Shown piece by piece: positions 41,401-53,400 of a stretch of 64,000 nucleotides of DNA. The translations under genes were made by a program, and so were the position numbers. The notes below the pieces were generated by a model that saw only the letters and a list, made by a program, of their open reading frames with translations, searched no databases and was not told the DNA's origin. The stretch is taken from the NCBI RefSeq assembly GCF_037392515.1, contig NC_090283.1:38022249-38086248 (forward strand). The letters are read 5' to 3'. The first letter of the stretch is position 1. Every line of letters begins with the position of its first letter. This stretch comes from Haliotis asinina (taxonomy: Eukaryota; Mollusca; Gastropoda; Lepetellida; Haliotidae).

Positions 41401-44400
41401 TTGGAACTTGCATATTAGAGCCGTCATTCAACAACCATCTTTAGGTTGACACGTCTCTACCAGGATTGAGTGCCTATCTAGTCAAGGAGGTTGCAGCAGG
41501 ATTCTGGGGGAGTGGAGCTCTATCTCTTCACATCACCCAGTTGAAGATAAAAGCGGTGATGCATGTCTATTGTTGGTTGACAGCACCGAGAGACAAGCTA
41601 CTGATGATCCATACGGTCAACTCAATAGTAGCCCTCTAGGTAACAAGGGTCAAGGAGGCCTCGACCTCTACTACACTTGTCGTTTCTACCCTTCGACATG
41701 GTCGAGTCTGATCCTCCAAATAAAAGTATCTCACATACCAGGAGCCTGCATCTTCATGGCAGACGCCTTATCTCGCCCCCTACGTCTATCTCCAACAGAG
41801 AATATGTTGTGTCGAGAGACGTTTCAAATAATCGGCTTCCAGAGTGGGACCAATTGTTGTACCATCCTCACAATTGGACACTGCACCTGGATCCGTCACG
41901 GTTTCATCTTTGCGCCTGGACCATCTGTGATAGTCTTGAGGGCCAAGGGGTACTCATCTCAAGTGGCGAAATTAATCACCCTGGAACACAGGGTTTCCAC
42001 TCAGTCACTTTATGGACCTGCAGGCGTGGGCGATCGACACGATCCTGCGACTGCTTTTGGTCGCACCTTGGTGGCCAGCCAGGCCATGGTTTCTCGCCAG
42101 CGGAGAGTCATACCAGCTCCCAGATTAGTTACGTCTGCTTCGACATCCGCACAGTCGGCAGCTGCATCCGGACCCACTGAGATTTCATCTTCACAGTTGG
42201 GTCATCTGCAGAAGGTAATAAGAGTTAAGGGCTACTCCTCGTGCGCGGCAAGCGTCCTAGCTTGTACGCATCGAATGTCCACTAGGTCCTTATATGACGA
42301 CAAGTGGCGCTCATTTGAGAGTTTTTGCGCTCAAAGATCACAAGACCCTATGACAGCTTCTCCACAGTATTTAGCGAACTTCCTCCTGTTCCTGCATAAC
42401 TGCAAGCATCTTAGAGGCAGTACCTTGGGGACTTATCTGTCGGCTTTGAACTCTATTCGATTAAAGCAGATAAACAGATTTCCAAGGTACCAGATCCTAT
42501 TGCGCTACTCAAGGCCTGCAAATTGGAGGACCGGAAAGTTAAGCTTCGTCCTCCAGTTTGGGACCTCAACATCGTCCTACAACATCTTAGAGGACCTCCG
42601 TATAAGCCTTTAGAGGAAGCCTCCTTCATGTATTTGGGACGGTCTTCATTCTAGCGTTAGCTACCGCAGATAGAGCTAGTGAAATTCATGCCCTGGACGT
42701 CACGCAGGTTCGCTTGGATCAGTCGAGGCATGGACCAGCCCACTTGGGTCTCCTGTGAGATTTTGTGGCCAAGAATCAGCTCCCTGGACAGCCAGACAGG
42801 CTGTTCTCCATTCCTCTGTCATCTGCAGTCTTGGGACAACATGACTTGGAGGAGGAGCTGCTGTGTCTCGTTAGAGCCCTCAGATGTTACATCCGGAAGT
42901 TGGCTTCTAAGAGACGTTCCCCTAAAAGACTGTTCATCCCGCTTTCGACTACCTGCAAAGGGGAGGTGAACAGGAACACAGTCACCTTATGGCTTCGATC
43001 TACGATCCTGGCGGCTTTTGATGCCAAGCGTCTACCTCATCCCACACGAGATCAGAGCGTTGGCGTCTACCATGGCCCTCCATAGAAATTGCACAGTGCC
43101 ACAAACTATGGAAGGCTGCTTTTGGAAGTCGTCGTCTACTGCCTTCGTTTCCCACTACCTGAGGGACTTGGCAGTTGAGGACATGGAGGGGGAGCTGCTG
43201 TGTCTCGTTAGAGCCCTCAGATGTTACATCCGGAAGTTGGCTTCTAAGAGACGTTCCCCTAAAAGACTGTTCATCCCGCTTTCGACTACCTGCAAGGGGA
43301 GGTGAACAGGAACACAGTCGCCTTATGGCTTCGATCTACGATCCTGGCGGCTTTTGATGCCAAGCGTCTACCTCATCCAGTGGCGAACAACCCACACGAG
43401 ATCAGAGCGTTGGCATCTACCATGGCCCTCCATAGAAATTGCACAGTGCCACAAACTATGGAAGGCTGCTTTTGGAAGTCGTCGTCTACTGCCTTCGCTT
43501 CCCACTACCTGAGGGACTTGGCAGTTGAGGACATGGAGGGACTACAGTCTTTCAGTCCGTTGGTGGTTGCCCAGCAACTTACCCGGACGTCCGCCCATTA
43601 GGTAATAACACTGTTACTTACCGCTGGTCTTAAGATTAACCTCACCCTCAGGGTGCGTCGGTTTTTCTTTGGAGTTCCCTTGGGTTACTCTTTGTCCTGC
43701 TTCCAGGTTTGTCCTGTGACTGTTGGCATTGGTCTCCCAGGTTCTCCTAATGCATGTGCACTGGTTGCTGAGGGATGGTCCTCCGGAGTCCACACCACCA
43801 TCCATCTGTCGAAGCCATATGCATAAGACCTATGGTAAGGTAAGTTAAAAATTTATTAAAATCTAAATATTTTAGATATTTAAATACTTACCTTACCATA
43901 GGGCGGTGACTCCCTCCCAACGCTGGATGCTCCTCCCCACTCTGGACTCTTCGGACCTTCCTGTTGCCAGTAAAAGTGAATTTTGGATTGTTCGCGCTGG
44001 CTCGAGTGGGGAGATCACGTCACTTCCGTGACTACATTCGTAGATTACATGAGGTAGCCATCTAGGGAATGGCGAATCAACGACTGTCTGATCTCTTCTA
44101 GCGAAGCTTGAGGTAATATGCATAAGACCTATGGTAAGGTAAGTATTTAAATATCTAAAATATTTAGATTTTAATAAACTTGTGCATAGTAGTTTGCTCC
44201 CTACCTAACTTCCAAAAAACATACAACAAAAGCTTCATATTGACAAGGAATGACTTTTTAAATCGGAGCCAGCCACAGAGTCAAGTTTGAGTGACAACAT
44301 GTAAACATAACAGAGTAACCTCCCTTGGTTAAAACCACTATCGGCACTGGGGAAATGGAATTCCATTCATATCAGTATGAAAATGGATACACAGAATACC

Positions 44401-47400
44401 ACTGAGAAAGCAACAGTGTCCGCCATGTCTCCCCAGACCGATACGTCTGTTAAGGAGACATGTGAATCGAAAGGCAAGCAAAACGCGGAGACTGACCTTG
44501 GTCCCTCCGACTCTAAAAAAAACCAAATCAAGTTTTTTTCAGAAAAAATGGTTGAAAGAATGGCCATGGCTCTCTCAAAATGAGCTTGGTGCTATGATAT
44601 GTGACTATTGTAGCCAAAATATAATGATCAATAGTTTCACTGGTGGTGGTTGCAATAACTTTTGTACATCCACACTATTTTGAAAGAGGGTAATACAGGT
44701 ATTTTGCCTTACATTTTCCAAACCCCCCCCTCCCTTTTTTGTGAGGGGGCGAGAAATCCCTCCCTAGATTTTCAGTTCTAGAATGTGAATGGTAAAAATG
44801 TCAGATGACTGGCCGTTAATGTGAATGGTAACTATGTCAGATGATCGGCCAGTAATGGCAATGGTAAATATGTCAGATGACTGGCCATTGATGTGAATGA
44901 TAAATATGTCAGATGACTGGCCATTGATGTGAATGACAAAAATGTCAGATGACTGGCCGTTAATGTGAATGGTAAATATGTCAGATGATCGGCCATTAAT
45001 GGCAATGGTAAATATGTCAGATGACAGACCATTGATGTGAATGATAAATATGTCAGATGACTGGCCATTAATGTGAGTCGTAAATATGTCAGATGACTGG
45101 CAATTGATGTGAATGGTAAATATGTCAGATGACAGGCCATTGATGTGAAAGATAAATATGTTAGATGACAGGCCATTGATGTCAATGGTAAATAATGTCA
45201 GATGATTGGCCATTAATGTGAATGGTAAATATGTCAGATGACTGGCCATTAATGTGAATCGTAAATATGTCAGATGACTGGACATTGACGTGAATGGTAA
45301 ATATATCAGATGACCGGCCATTGATGTGAATGATAAATATGTTAGATGACAGGCTAATGATGTCAATGGTAAATATGTTAAATGATCGGTCATTGATGTG
45401 AATTGTAACTATGTTACCAGGTGATCGGTCCCCTGGATGACGGGGAAGACTTCCTACCAGATGATGTTGGTCTCTTGGAGAAATACACATTGCAGCAGTC
45501 TGCTCGTAAAATCCGTGAGCAGATCCGTGGCCTGGGATATGACAATGACATGTAAGACAATACCTCATAGCATTGTGCTTTGTTAAATCAAGAAAGGATA
45601 GAGACATCGACATGTTTCAAAACGTTTATGGAAGCTGAAACTGTTGAGGAAAGAAGCAGCCAGATGAATGTGATACAGCTCATTCTTGCTATAACTGGCT
45701 AATGCTTAGTAATAGTTACTGCAAACCATGTGCTTTCACATTTAAAGTTGTTAACTTCAGCTTGAAGTTGCTTGCATTCACCTAAAACTTTCCTCTTTCC
45801 AGGGGAAGTAACTTGCTCCTGAAGGTGGCAGCACTGTTGACTGCCAAGAGTCAGACTGAGGGCAGGAAAAAAGTCAGCTTCAAGTCTGATGAACACAGGT
45901 AACTACTCTCTACAATGATGCTTCTCTGCTGTGAAAGTCATTATTAATTATAGTAGAGACAATTTCTGTGTGAGGTACTAATGTGAGTGATGGTGATTTG
46001 TAGTGTGTTGAAGATCCCTGCGGATGACTCCATGCCAGCCTTTGTTATGGAGGTGATTCTAGACCCTGTGTCCAGAGAGGCCCAGAAGCTGTCTGCAGTA
46101 CTCAACATTCTCAAGCAGAGCACCAACATGGAGATCTGCATCTATATGAACTGTAAGGACAAGCTCTCGGAGATGCCTCTCAAAAGGTAAGTCCTTCACA
46201 CAGAGTTCTGCGAAATAAATTGGCGGATGTTTACAAAACTTACACCACTCTGTCATGCTGTACAACACTGATACCACTGAAAGAAATTCATGAGACAGTC
46301 ACAAGACCCATAATTGGCTGTCTCCAGTTCCTTTTGCTGAACCATCCCATCCAAATGTATTTCTTTTGGTATCTAGAAAACCTCAAAGATCCATGATTTA
46401 CCTTGAGTCTCCTTACTTCTTTACTTTCTGCTCAAGATAGATGTATATTTATTTCAGCTACTATCGATATGTCCTTGACCCTGAGTTGACCTTCAAGGTT
46501 GATGGTTCATACACACGTGGTCCTGTAGGTCGGTTCACTGACATGCCAGAGAAGTCTCTGCTGACCCTAAACATGGATCCTCCTGAGAGTTGGCTGGTGG
46601 AGGCTGTCCGGTCTCCCTATGACCTTGACAATATCCTACTGGAAGAAGTAAGAATATGTGATGAAAAGTCTGAACAGATTCTATAGATATGAAAAGGACA
46701 GAGCACAGGAGAGATACCTGTCACAGCGATTCTTATTAATGCACAGTTAAAACATTGGAGCATGAAGATTGCAAAAAGGAGCACACATAAGGTGCAGTCT
46801 AATGGATTAATCTAACCAAATCATTTTCGGCTTCACAAGTTTCACCCAAAGACGCATTATGCATTAGGCAATATGTGTGTCTGTGTGTACCAAATTCATG
46901 TAATACTGAATGTTTGTTGGCAGGTCGAGGATGGAGTGAAGGCTGATTTTGAACTAGAGTACATTCTCCTTGAAGGTAGGGTTGATTCAGAGACAATTTG
47001 TGTTGGAAGAACATCTTGAATCACAAACAATCCTCATGCAAAGTCTGGTTTCAGATCGATCCTCAGACCCTTGACTGGTTGTAAGAATCTATTTAGTGGA
47101 TTGGTGGTTCAGACTTGGGTTGATCACATGGCACTGTTCGTTGACATGTTGATTGTTCCACATGGTATCAATCACTGGTTTGTCTGGTCCAGACACAGTT
47201 AATCACATGCTTTGTCATATACATTGAATATTACTCAATGAGGGCTAAATGTAGAGAAAACATTGGCAGGAATGTTTGATGACCACAGCTGCCGTGTTCA
47301 CGTGACTGCTTGTGTCTTCAGGTCACTGTCATGACTCCTCCACCATGCAGCCACCAAGAGGCCTTCAGTTTATACTTGGCACCAACAGCACACCTGCTGT

Positions 47401-50400
47401 CATGGACACCATTGTCATGGCAAACCTGGTAAATTATTTCATTCTGTTTGAGTGAATCATTTTGTTTGCCTGTTAGAGAACTTTTATATGAGTAGTCATC
47501 AGTTAACATATCACAGGAAAATACTGATGCATTTTACCTCATTACAGTCATTCTGTTTTGACCAGTGTGATTCAAATTTCAAATACACCCTTGTGAGAGA
47601 ACTGTAAGATCATATTAAAGGTCCGTGATTGGATGATATATGGTGATGGTCTAAGGTCAGGTTATAATGGACTACCTTCTTGACAGTAATTTATTGATAG
47701 AAAATAGCCTCATTTCAGTGCGACTCACATACAAAACTTTGTTGTTTTGGATTATTGATAGGTGTTCTTACATATCTAGTTATTATGTTAATCTTGCCTT
47801 GATAATATACAAGTACTGCAGAAATATTTTGTGACGTGACTCCCTGGAAATGAGTAGTAAGCAGTAGGTTATGCTATGTATTATTGCGCTTGTGTGGTCA
47901 TGAGCGTAGACAAAATGTATGTCAGTTCGATGTTGAAAAGGAGTAGTGTTAATGTGTTATTGAATAGAAATTACTGCTGTCATGTCCATCAGATTATCTC
48001 ACAACTTAAAAAAAGCACTAAACTCATATCTTAGTCTGTGTAACACTGTTATGAAACTGTTGTAGGGTTACTTCCAACTCAAGGCCAACCCAGGAGTGTG
48101 GCAACTGCAGCTGAGAGAAGGGCGCTCCAGGGAGATCTACGACATCAACAGGTCAGTGAACGAAGGTCAAACTGATAGTTACCAGGAGAATGTGCAAGAA
48201 TCATCAATGCATCGACTTCTTTCTTTCCCTGGATGTCAGTATCGTGTTTAACTGTTTCAGTCATGACTTCACAGACACACCCAAGGGTTCCTCTGATGTT
48301 GTGGTTGCCATTAGCAGCTTCAAGAGCAAGATCATCAGGGTCAAGGTGAGATGATCATGTACAATGAAGCCACTTTAGTACTTGCCCTGACAGAGAGTAG
48401 AGCTAGAATATACCATGGCACAGGAATGGATCATTTTGTAGCTTCTAAATGGGCTGCACCAATATGGTATGGTCATACAGGGTTGTTCCCAACATTTGCA
48501 ACATTTGTAGGAGTGATGTAACATATCTTTGTCTGTGTGGATGACATGATAGTTCTGTAGATGACGTGATGGCTCTGTGAGAGGGTGGATAATGTGATGG
48601 TTCTGTGTCTGGGTGGATAATGTGAGGGTTCTGTGCCTGGGTGGATGACATGATGGCTCTGTGTCTGGTTGGGTGACGTGATGGTTGTGTGTCTTGGTGG
48701 ATGACGTGATGGTTCTGTGCCTGTGTGGATGATGTGATTGTTCTGTGGCTGTGTGGATGACGTGATGGTTCTGTGCCAGTGAGAATAATGTGATGGTTCT
48801 GTGGATGATGCGATGGTTGTGTGTGTGGGTGTATGATGTGTTCGTTCTGTGCCTGTGTGGATGATGTGGTGGGTCTTTGGCTGTGTGGATGACGTGATGG
48901 TTCTGTGATTGTGTGGATGATGTGATGGTTCTGTGGATGATGCGATGGTTGTGTATCTGGGTGTATGATGTGTTGGTTCTGTGCCTGTGTGGATGATGTG
49001 ATGGGTCTGTGGCTGTGTGGATGACATGATGGTTCTGTGATTGTGTGGATGATGTGATGGTTCTGTGGATGATGCGATGGTTCTGTGCCTGTGTGGATTA
49101 TGTGTTGGTTCTGTGCCTGTGTGGATGATGTGATGGGTCTTTGGCTGTGTGGATGATGTGTTGGTTCTGTGCCTGTGTGGATGATGCGATGGTTGTGTGT
49201 CTGTGTGGATGATGTGTTGGTTCTGTGCCTGTGTGGATGATGTGATGGGTCTTTGGCTGTGTGGATGATGTGTTGGTTCTGTGCCTGTGTGGATGATGCG
49301 ATGGTTGTGTGTCTGTGTGGATGATGTGTTGGTTCTGTGCCTGTGTGGATGATGTGATGGGTCTGTGTCTTGGTGGATGATGTGTTGGTTCTGTGTCTGT
49401 GTGGATGATGTGTTGGCTCTGTGCCTGTGTGGATGATGTAATGGGTTGTGGCTGTGTGGATGATGTGATGGTTCTGTGGCTGACATTATGGGTCTATGTC
49501 TGGGTGGATGATGTGATGGTTCTGTGCCTGTGTGGATGATGCGATGGTTGTGTGTCTGTGTGGATTATGTGTTGGTTCTGTGCCTGTGTGGATGATGTGA
49601 TGGGTCTTTGGCTGTGTGGATGATGTGTTGGTTCTGTGCCTGTGTGGATGATGCGATGGTTGTGTGTCTGTGTGGATGATGTGTTGGTTCTGTGCCTGTG
49701 TGGATGATGTGATGGGTCTGTGTCTTGGTGGATGATGTGTTGGTTCTGTGTCTGTGTGGATGATGTGTTGGTTCTGTGCCTGTGTGGATGATGTAATGGG
49801 TTGTGGCTGTGTGGATGATGTGATGGTTCTGTGGCTGACATTATGGGTCTATGTCTGGGTGGATGATGTGATGGTTCTGTGTCTGTGTGGATGATGTGAT
49901 GGTTCTGTGATTGTTCTGTGGATGATGTGATGGGTCTGTGGATGATGTGATGGGTCTGTGTCTGTGTGGATGATGTGATGTTTCTGTGGATGATGTGATG
50001 TTTCTGTGGATGATGTGATGTTTCTGTGGATGATGTGATGGTTCTGTGGATGATGTGATGGGTCTGTGGATGACGTGATGGGTCTGTGTCTGGGTGGATG
50101 ACATGATGGTTCTTTGCCCATGTGGATGAGGTGCTGGTTCTATGTCTGTGTGTATGAGGTGCTGGTTCTGTGGCTACTGACCCCAATGCTCTCTGCTGAC
50201 AGGTTTCCAAGAAGGCTGACAAGCAGAAGGAGCAACTGCTGCAGGACTCAGATGAGGGCCAGGGTTTGTGGGATTCCATTTCCAGGTCAGTGGCGTCGTA
50301 TGTTCTGAAGTAAGTACTGTGCTCTCCAGCTGGTGTATTTGTGTGTCCACATAGAGGGCTAGTATGTTTCATCTTGACCTGGTGCATGCTGGAGTAAGTA

Positions 50401-53400
50401 GATGGCTGTGTGTCTGTGTCTGTGTCTGTCTGCAGGACCTCTTGTTGTGTTGTACTGATGGAGATGTGTATAGCAGGATACACTTTAAAGAAATAGATGA
50501 TACCTAAGCCCCACCTGATCCAGAATACAGTAGACTTTCCCTGCTTGACACCCCTAGAAAACTGTGGACAAATCAAGTTGTTGATTAGACTGATCATCTG
50601 TTATTAACAGCATCATGAATGGGTAGACAGATCCAACCTGACATGATGCATCAGTGCATCATCTGCATCCAAAAATGACCAGCTCTAATGACAAGAAGAC
50701 AACTCTACAGAGGCCATGTCATGCAGTAAACAATGGGTGAAAAGAGTGATGTAGAAGGCTATCATTCTCAACAGTCAACCATATATTTTTGGATTTGTTT
50801 GCACAGTGTGATGCGTATCTGTTTGTGTTTGTAATGCTGTCTGTGGGTGGCTTTGATGTGTCATACTGTACTGGTGCATAAAGCTTAAAAGTTGATGTTT
50901 TAGTATTCATTTCCATTTCCCCATTAATCTTCTGAATCATAAGTCTGAACAACAAATTACTTTCCGTTTAAGGAGACTAGTAATATTATGAAACTGAAAA
51001 AAACTGTGTGAAATGAATAGACCACTGGATAAATCAGCTCATGAAATTTGTTCATCATGAATCTGAGAGAACATACCTATATGGTCTCCCAAAGGTTCAT
51101 TAGAGCAGAATGAATTAATTTTAATCAAACGAAAATGTAGGTTATGGTTTCATAAGAATTTGTTTTCTCATGATGTCAAGATTTGACCCATAGCTTGTCA
51201 TGCAACTGAGTGAGACTGAGAGTTGAAGTAATTGTTAAGCTGTAATTCTTGAGCCTGTTTGTAAACAATGAAGGAGTGATCTGATTCCATATGTAGACAA
51301 ATGTGTAGAAAATTTCTGAATCCGATTCTGTGCTTAAAACCACAGACCTTCTGATCTGAAGTTGGACATCTTGTCCATATGACCAAAGAGGTTACCCCAT
51401 CAGCAATCAGACATGGTAAATAGCTGCTATTAGAGTACTTATTTGTATTGAACTTGGCAAGTTGATTCACGGAGATGGAAGATTACACTATCTGACTCGG
51501 TTACCTGAATGCCAGTCAGAGCTACTTCAACCTGTACATGAATACACAGATTGCTGTTCACAGCTAGTATGCTTTCTCTCACCCATCCTCAAGTGAAGGT
51601 TGTAGATTGGATAAAGATACAGCTGGAATTGCTGTAAACTTTCTAACCTATAAAAATGTGGCTACAGTTATGTGACCATAAGTATTTTAGATGTAACTGA
51701 AAGCACAAGAAGGTGACTGAAGGTGACTGACTGAGTGGTTTGGAGTGAAAACTGCCAAAAATGGAGTTTTCATCTAACAGAAAATATCTCCATTAGCTGT
51801 AAGAACAATTATGGTCTAACTACAATCCCCAAGATATCAAGAATGACTAAGTAAAACATATATATGATCATATTATATTTAGTATTGCAACATTTCATTG
51901 TATGTTTCACATGGAAAATAGAACAAAACATATATAGGTCTTGTTGATTAACCTAAGCCTAAGGTAGCCTAAGGTTGACACATGAAGCTGTTTCTTGTTA
52001 GAAAATGCTTTTCATTTATGCAAGATCAAAATCGAAAGTGCAAGTGTAAGAACGGTAGTCAGTCTACTTGTTGCTAAAATGTTGGAAGTTAGGGTAAGCC
52101 TTTTGTCTCTGTCTGTGTGCCCAGGTTTGATGTCCTGTGCTCACGTGGTTGTGGATGTTTATATGTTGTCCACCTTGTCATCTGTTGTGGACATAAACAT
52201 ATTTAAATCATTTGCAAACTTAGTTCAGAGTCAGTGTACATGGTTACTCTCAGTGGATGGTCCATACAATGTATACATGATGACTGCCAGTGATAGCACT
52301 GTAGCAGTATACATTAACATGCTGCCCTATGCAATAAATAAGAAATTGCTATTAAAATACTGCCCTATGCAATAAATAAGAAATTGTTGTTAAAATGCTG
52401 CCCTATGCAATAAATAAGAAATTGTTGTTAAAATGCTGCCCTATGCAATAAATAAGAAATTGTTGTTAAAATGCTGCCCTATGCAATAAATAAGAAATTG
52501 TTGTTAAAATGCTGCCCTATGCAATAAATAAGAAATTGTTGTTAAAATGCTGCCCTATGCAATAAATAAGAAATTGTTGTTAAAATGCTGCCCTATGCAA
52601 TAAATAAGAAATTGTTGTTAAAATGCTGCCCTATGCAATAAATAAGAAATTGTTGTTAAAATGCTGCCCTATGCAATAAATAAGAAATTGCTATTAAAAT
52701 ACTGCCCTATGCAATAAATAAGAAATTGTTGTTAAAATGCTGCCCTATGCAATAAATAAGAAATTGTTGTTAAAATGCTGCCCTATGCAATAAATAAGAA
52801 ATTGTTGTTAAAATGCTGCCCTATGCAATAAATAAGAAATTGTTGTTAAAATGCTGCCCTATGCAATAAATAAGAAATTGTTGTTAAAATGCTGCCCTAT
52901 GCAATAAATAAGAAATTGTTGTTAAAATGCTGCCCTATGCAATAAATAAGAAATTGTTGTTAAAATGCTGCCCTATGCAATAAATAAGAAATTGTTGTTA
53001 AAATGCTGCCCTATGCAATAAATAAGAAATTGTTGTTAAAATGCTGCCCTATGCAATAAATAAGAAATTGTTGTTAAAATGCTGCCCTATGCAATAAATA
53101 AGAAATTGCTATTAAAATGCTGCCCTATGCAATAAATAAGAAATTGTTGTTAAAATGCTGCCCTATGCAATAAATAAGAAATTGTTGTTAAAATGCTGCC
53201 CTATGCAATAAATAAGAAATTGTTGTTAAAATGCTGCCCTATGCAATAAATAAGAAATTGTTGTTAAAATGCTGCCCTATGCAATAAATAAGAAATTGTT
53301 GTTAAAATGCTGCCCTATGCAATAAATAAGAAATTGTTGTTAAAATGCTGCCCTATGCAATAAATAAGAAATTGTTGTTAAAATGCTGCCCTATGCAATA

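Larger units (their letters stand above)
37956..44181 (+). mobile_element. Degenerate DIRS-like (tyrosine recombinase) retrotransposon, ~6.2 kb
   Basis: The element has inverted terminal repeats: about 38021-38204 (CTTACCTTACCATAGGTCTT reading inward) and about 43969-44143 (AAGACCTATGGTAAGGTAAG reading outward). The right end also forms a ~330-bp hairpin (about 43850-43906 against 44132-44181). Inside, in DIRS order, are a proline-rich gag-like frame, a decayed reverse transcriptase/RNase H region and a tyrosine recombinase, all broken by stops and frameshifts. It is GC-richer than the host intron. Short GTTCTAG motifs occur at both outer edges of the inserted block (about 37949-37955 and 44771-44777), but a true target duplication is not established. 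Confidence 0.82.

Noticed and set aside
44764-45613. Minus-strand 12-residue repeat protein ([12 protein letters not shown] type)
   Set aside because: The 36-bp period keeps the frame open automatically; the ends are the antisense of UGGT exon 23.
48473-50597. Minus-strand frames of 337 and 367 codons rich in His, Pro, Ser and Thr
   Set aside because: They follow the 28-bp minisatellite and stop outside it. They are not bounded by splice or start signals.
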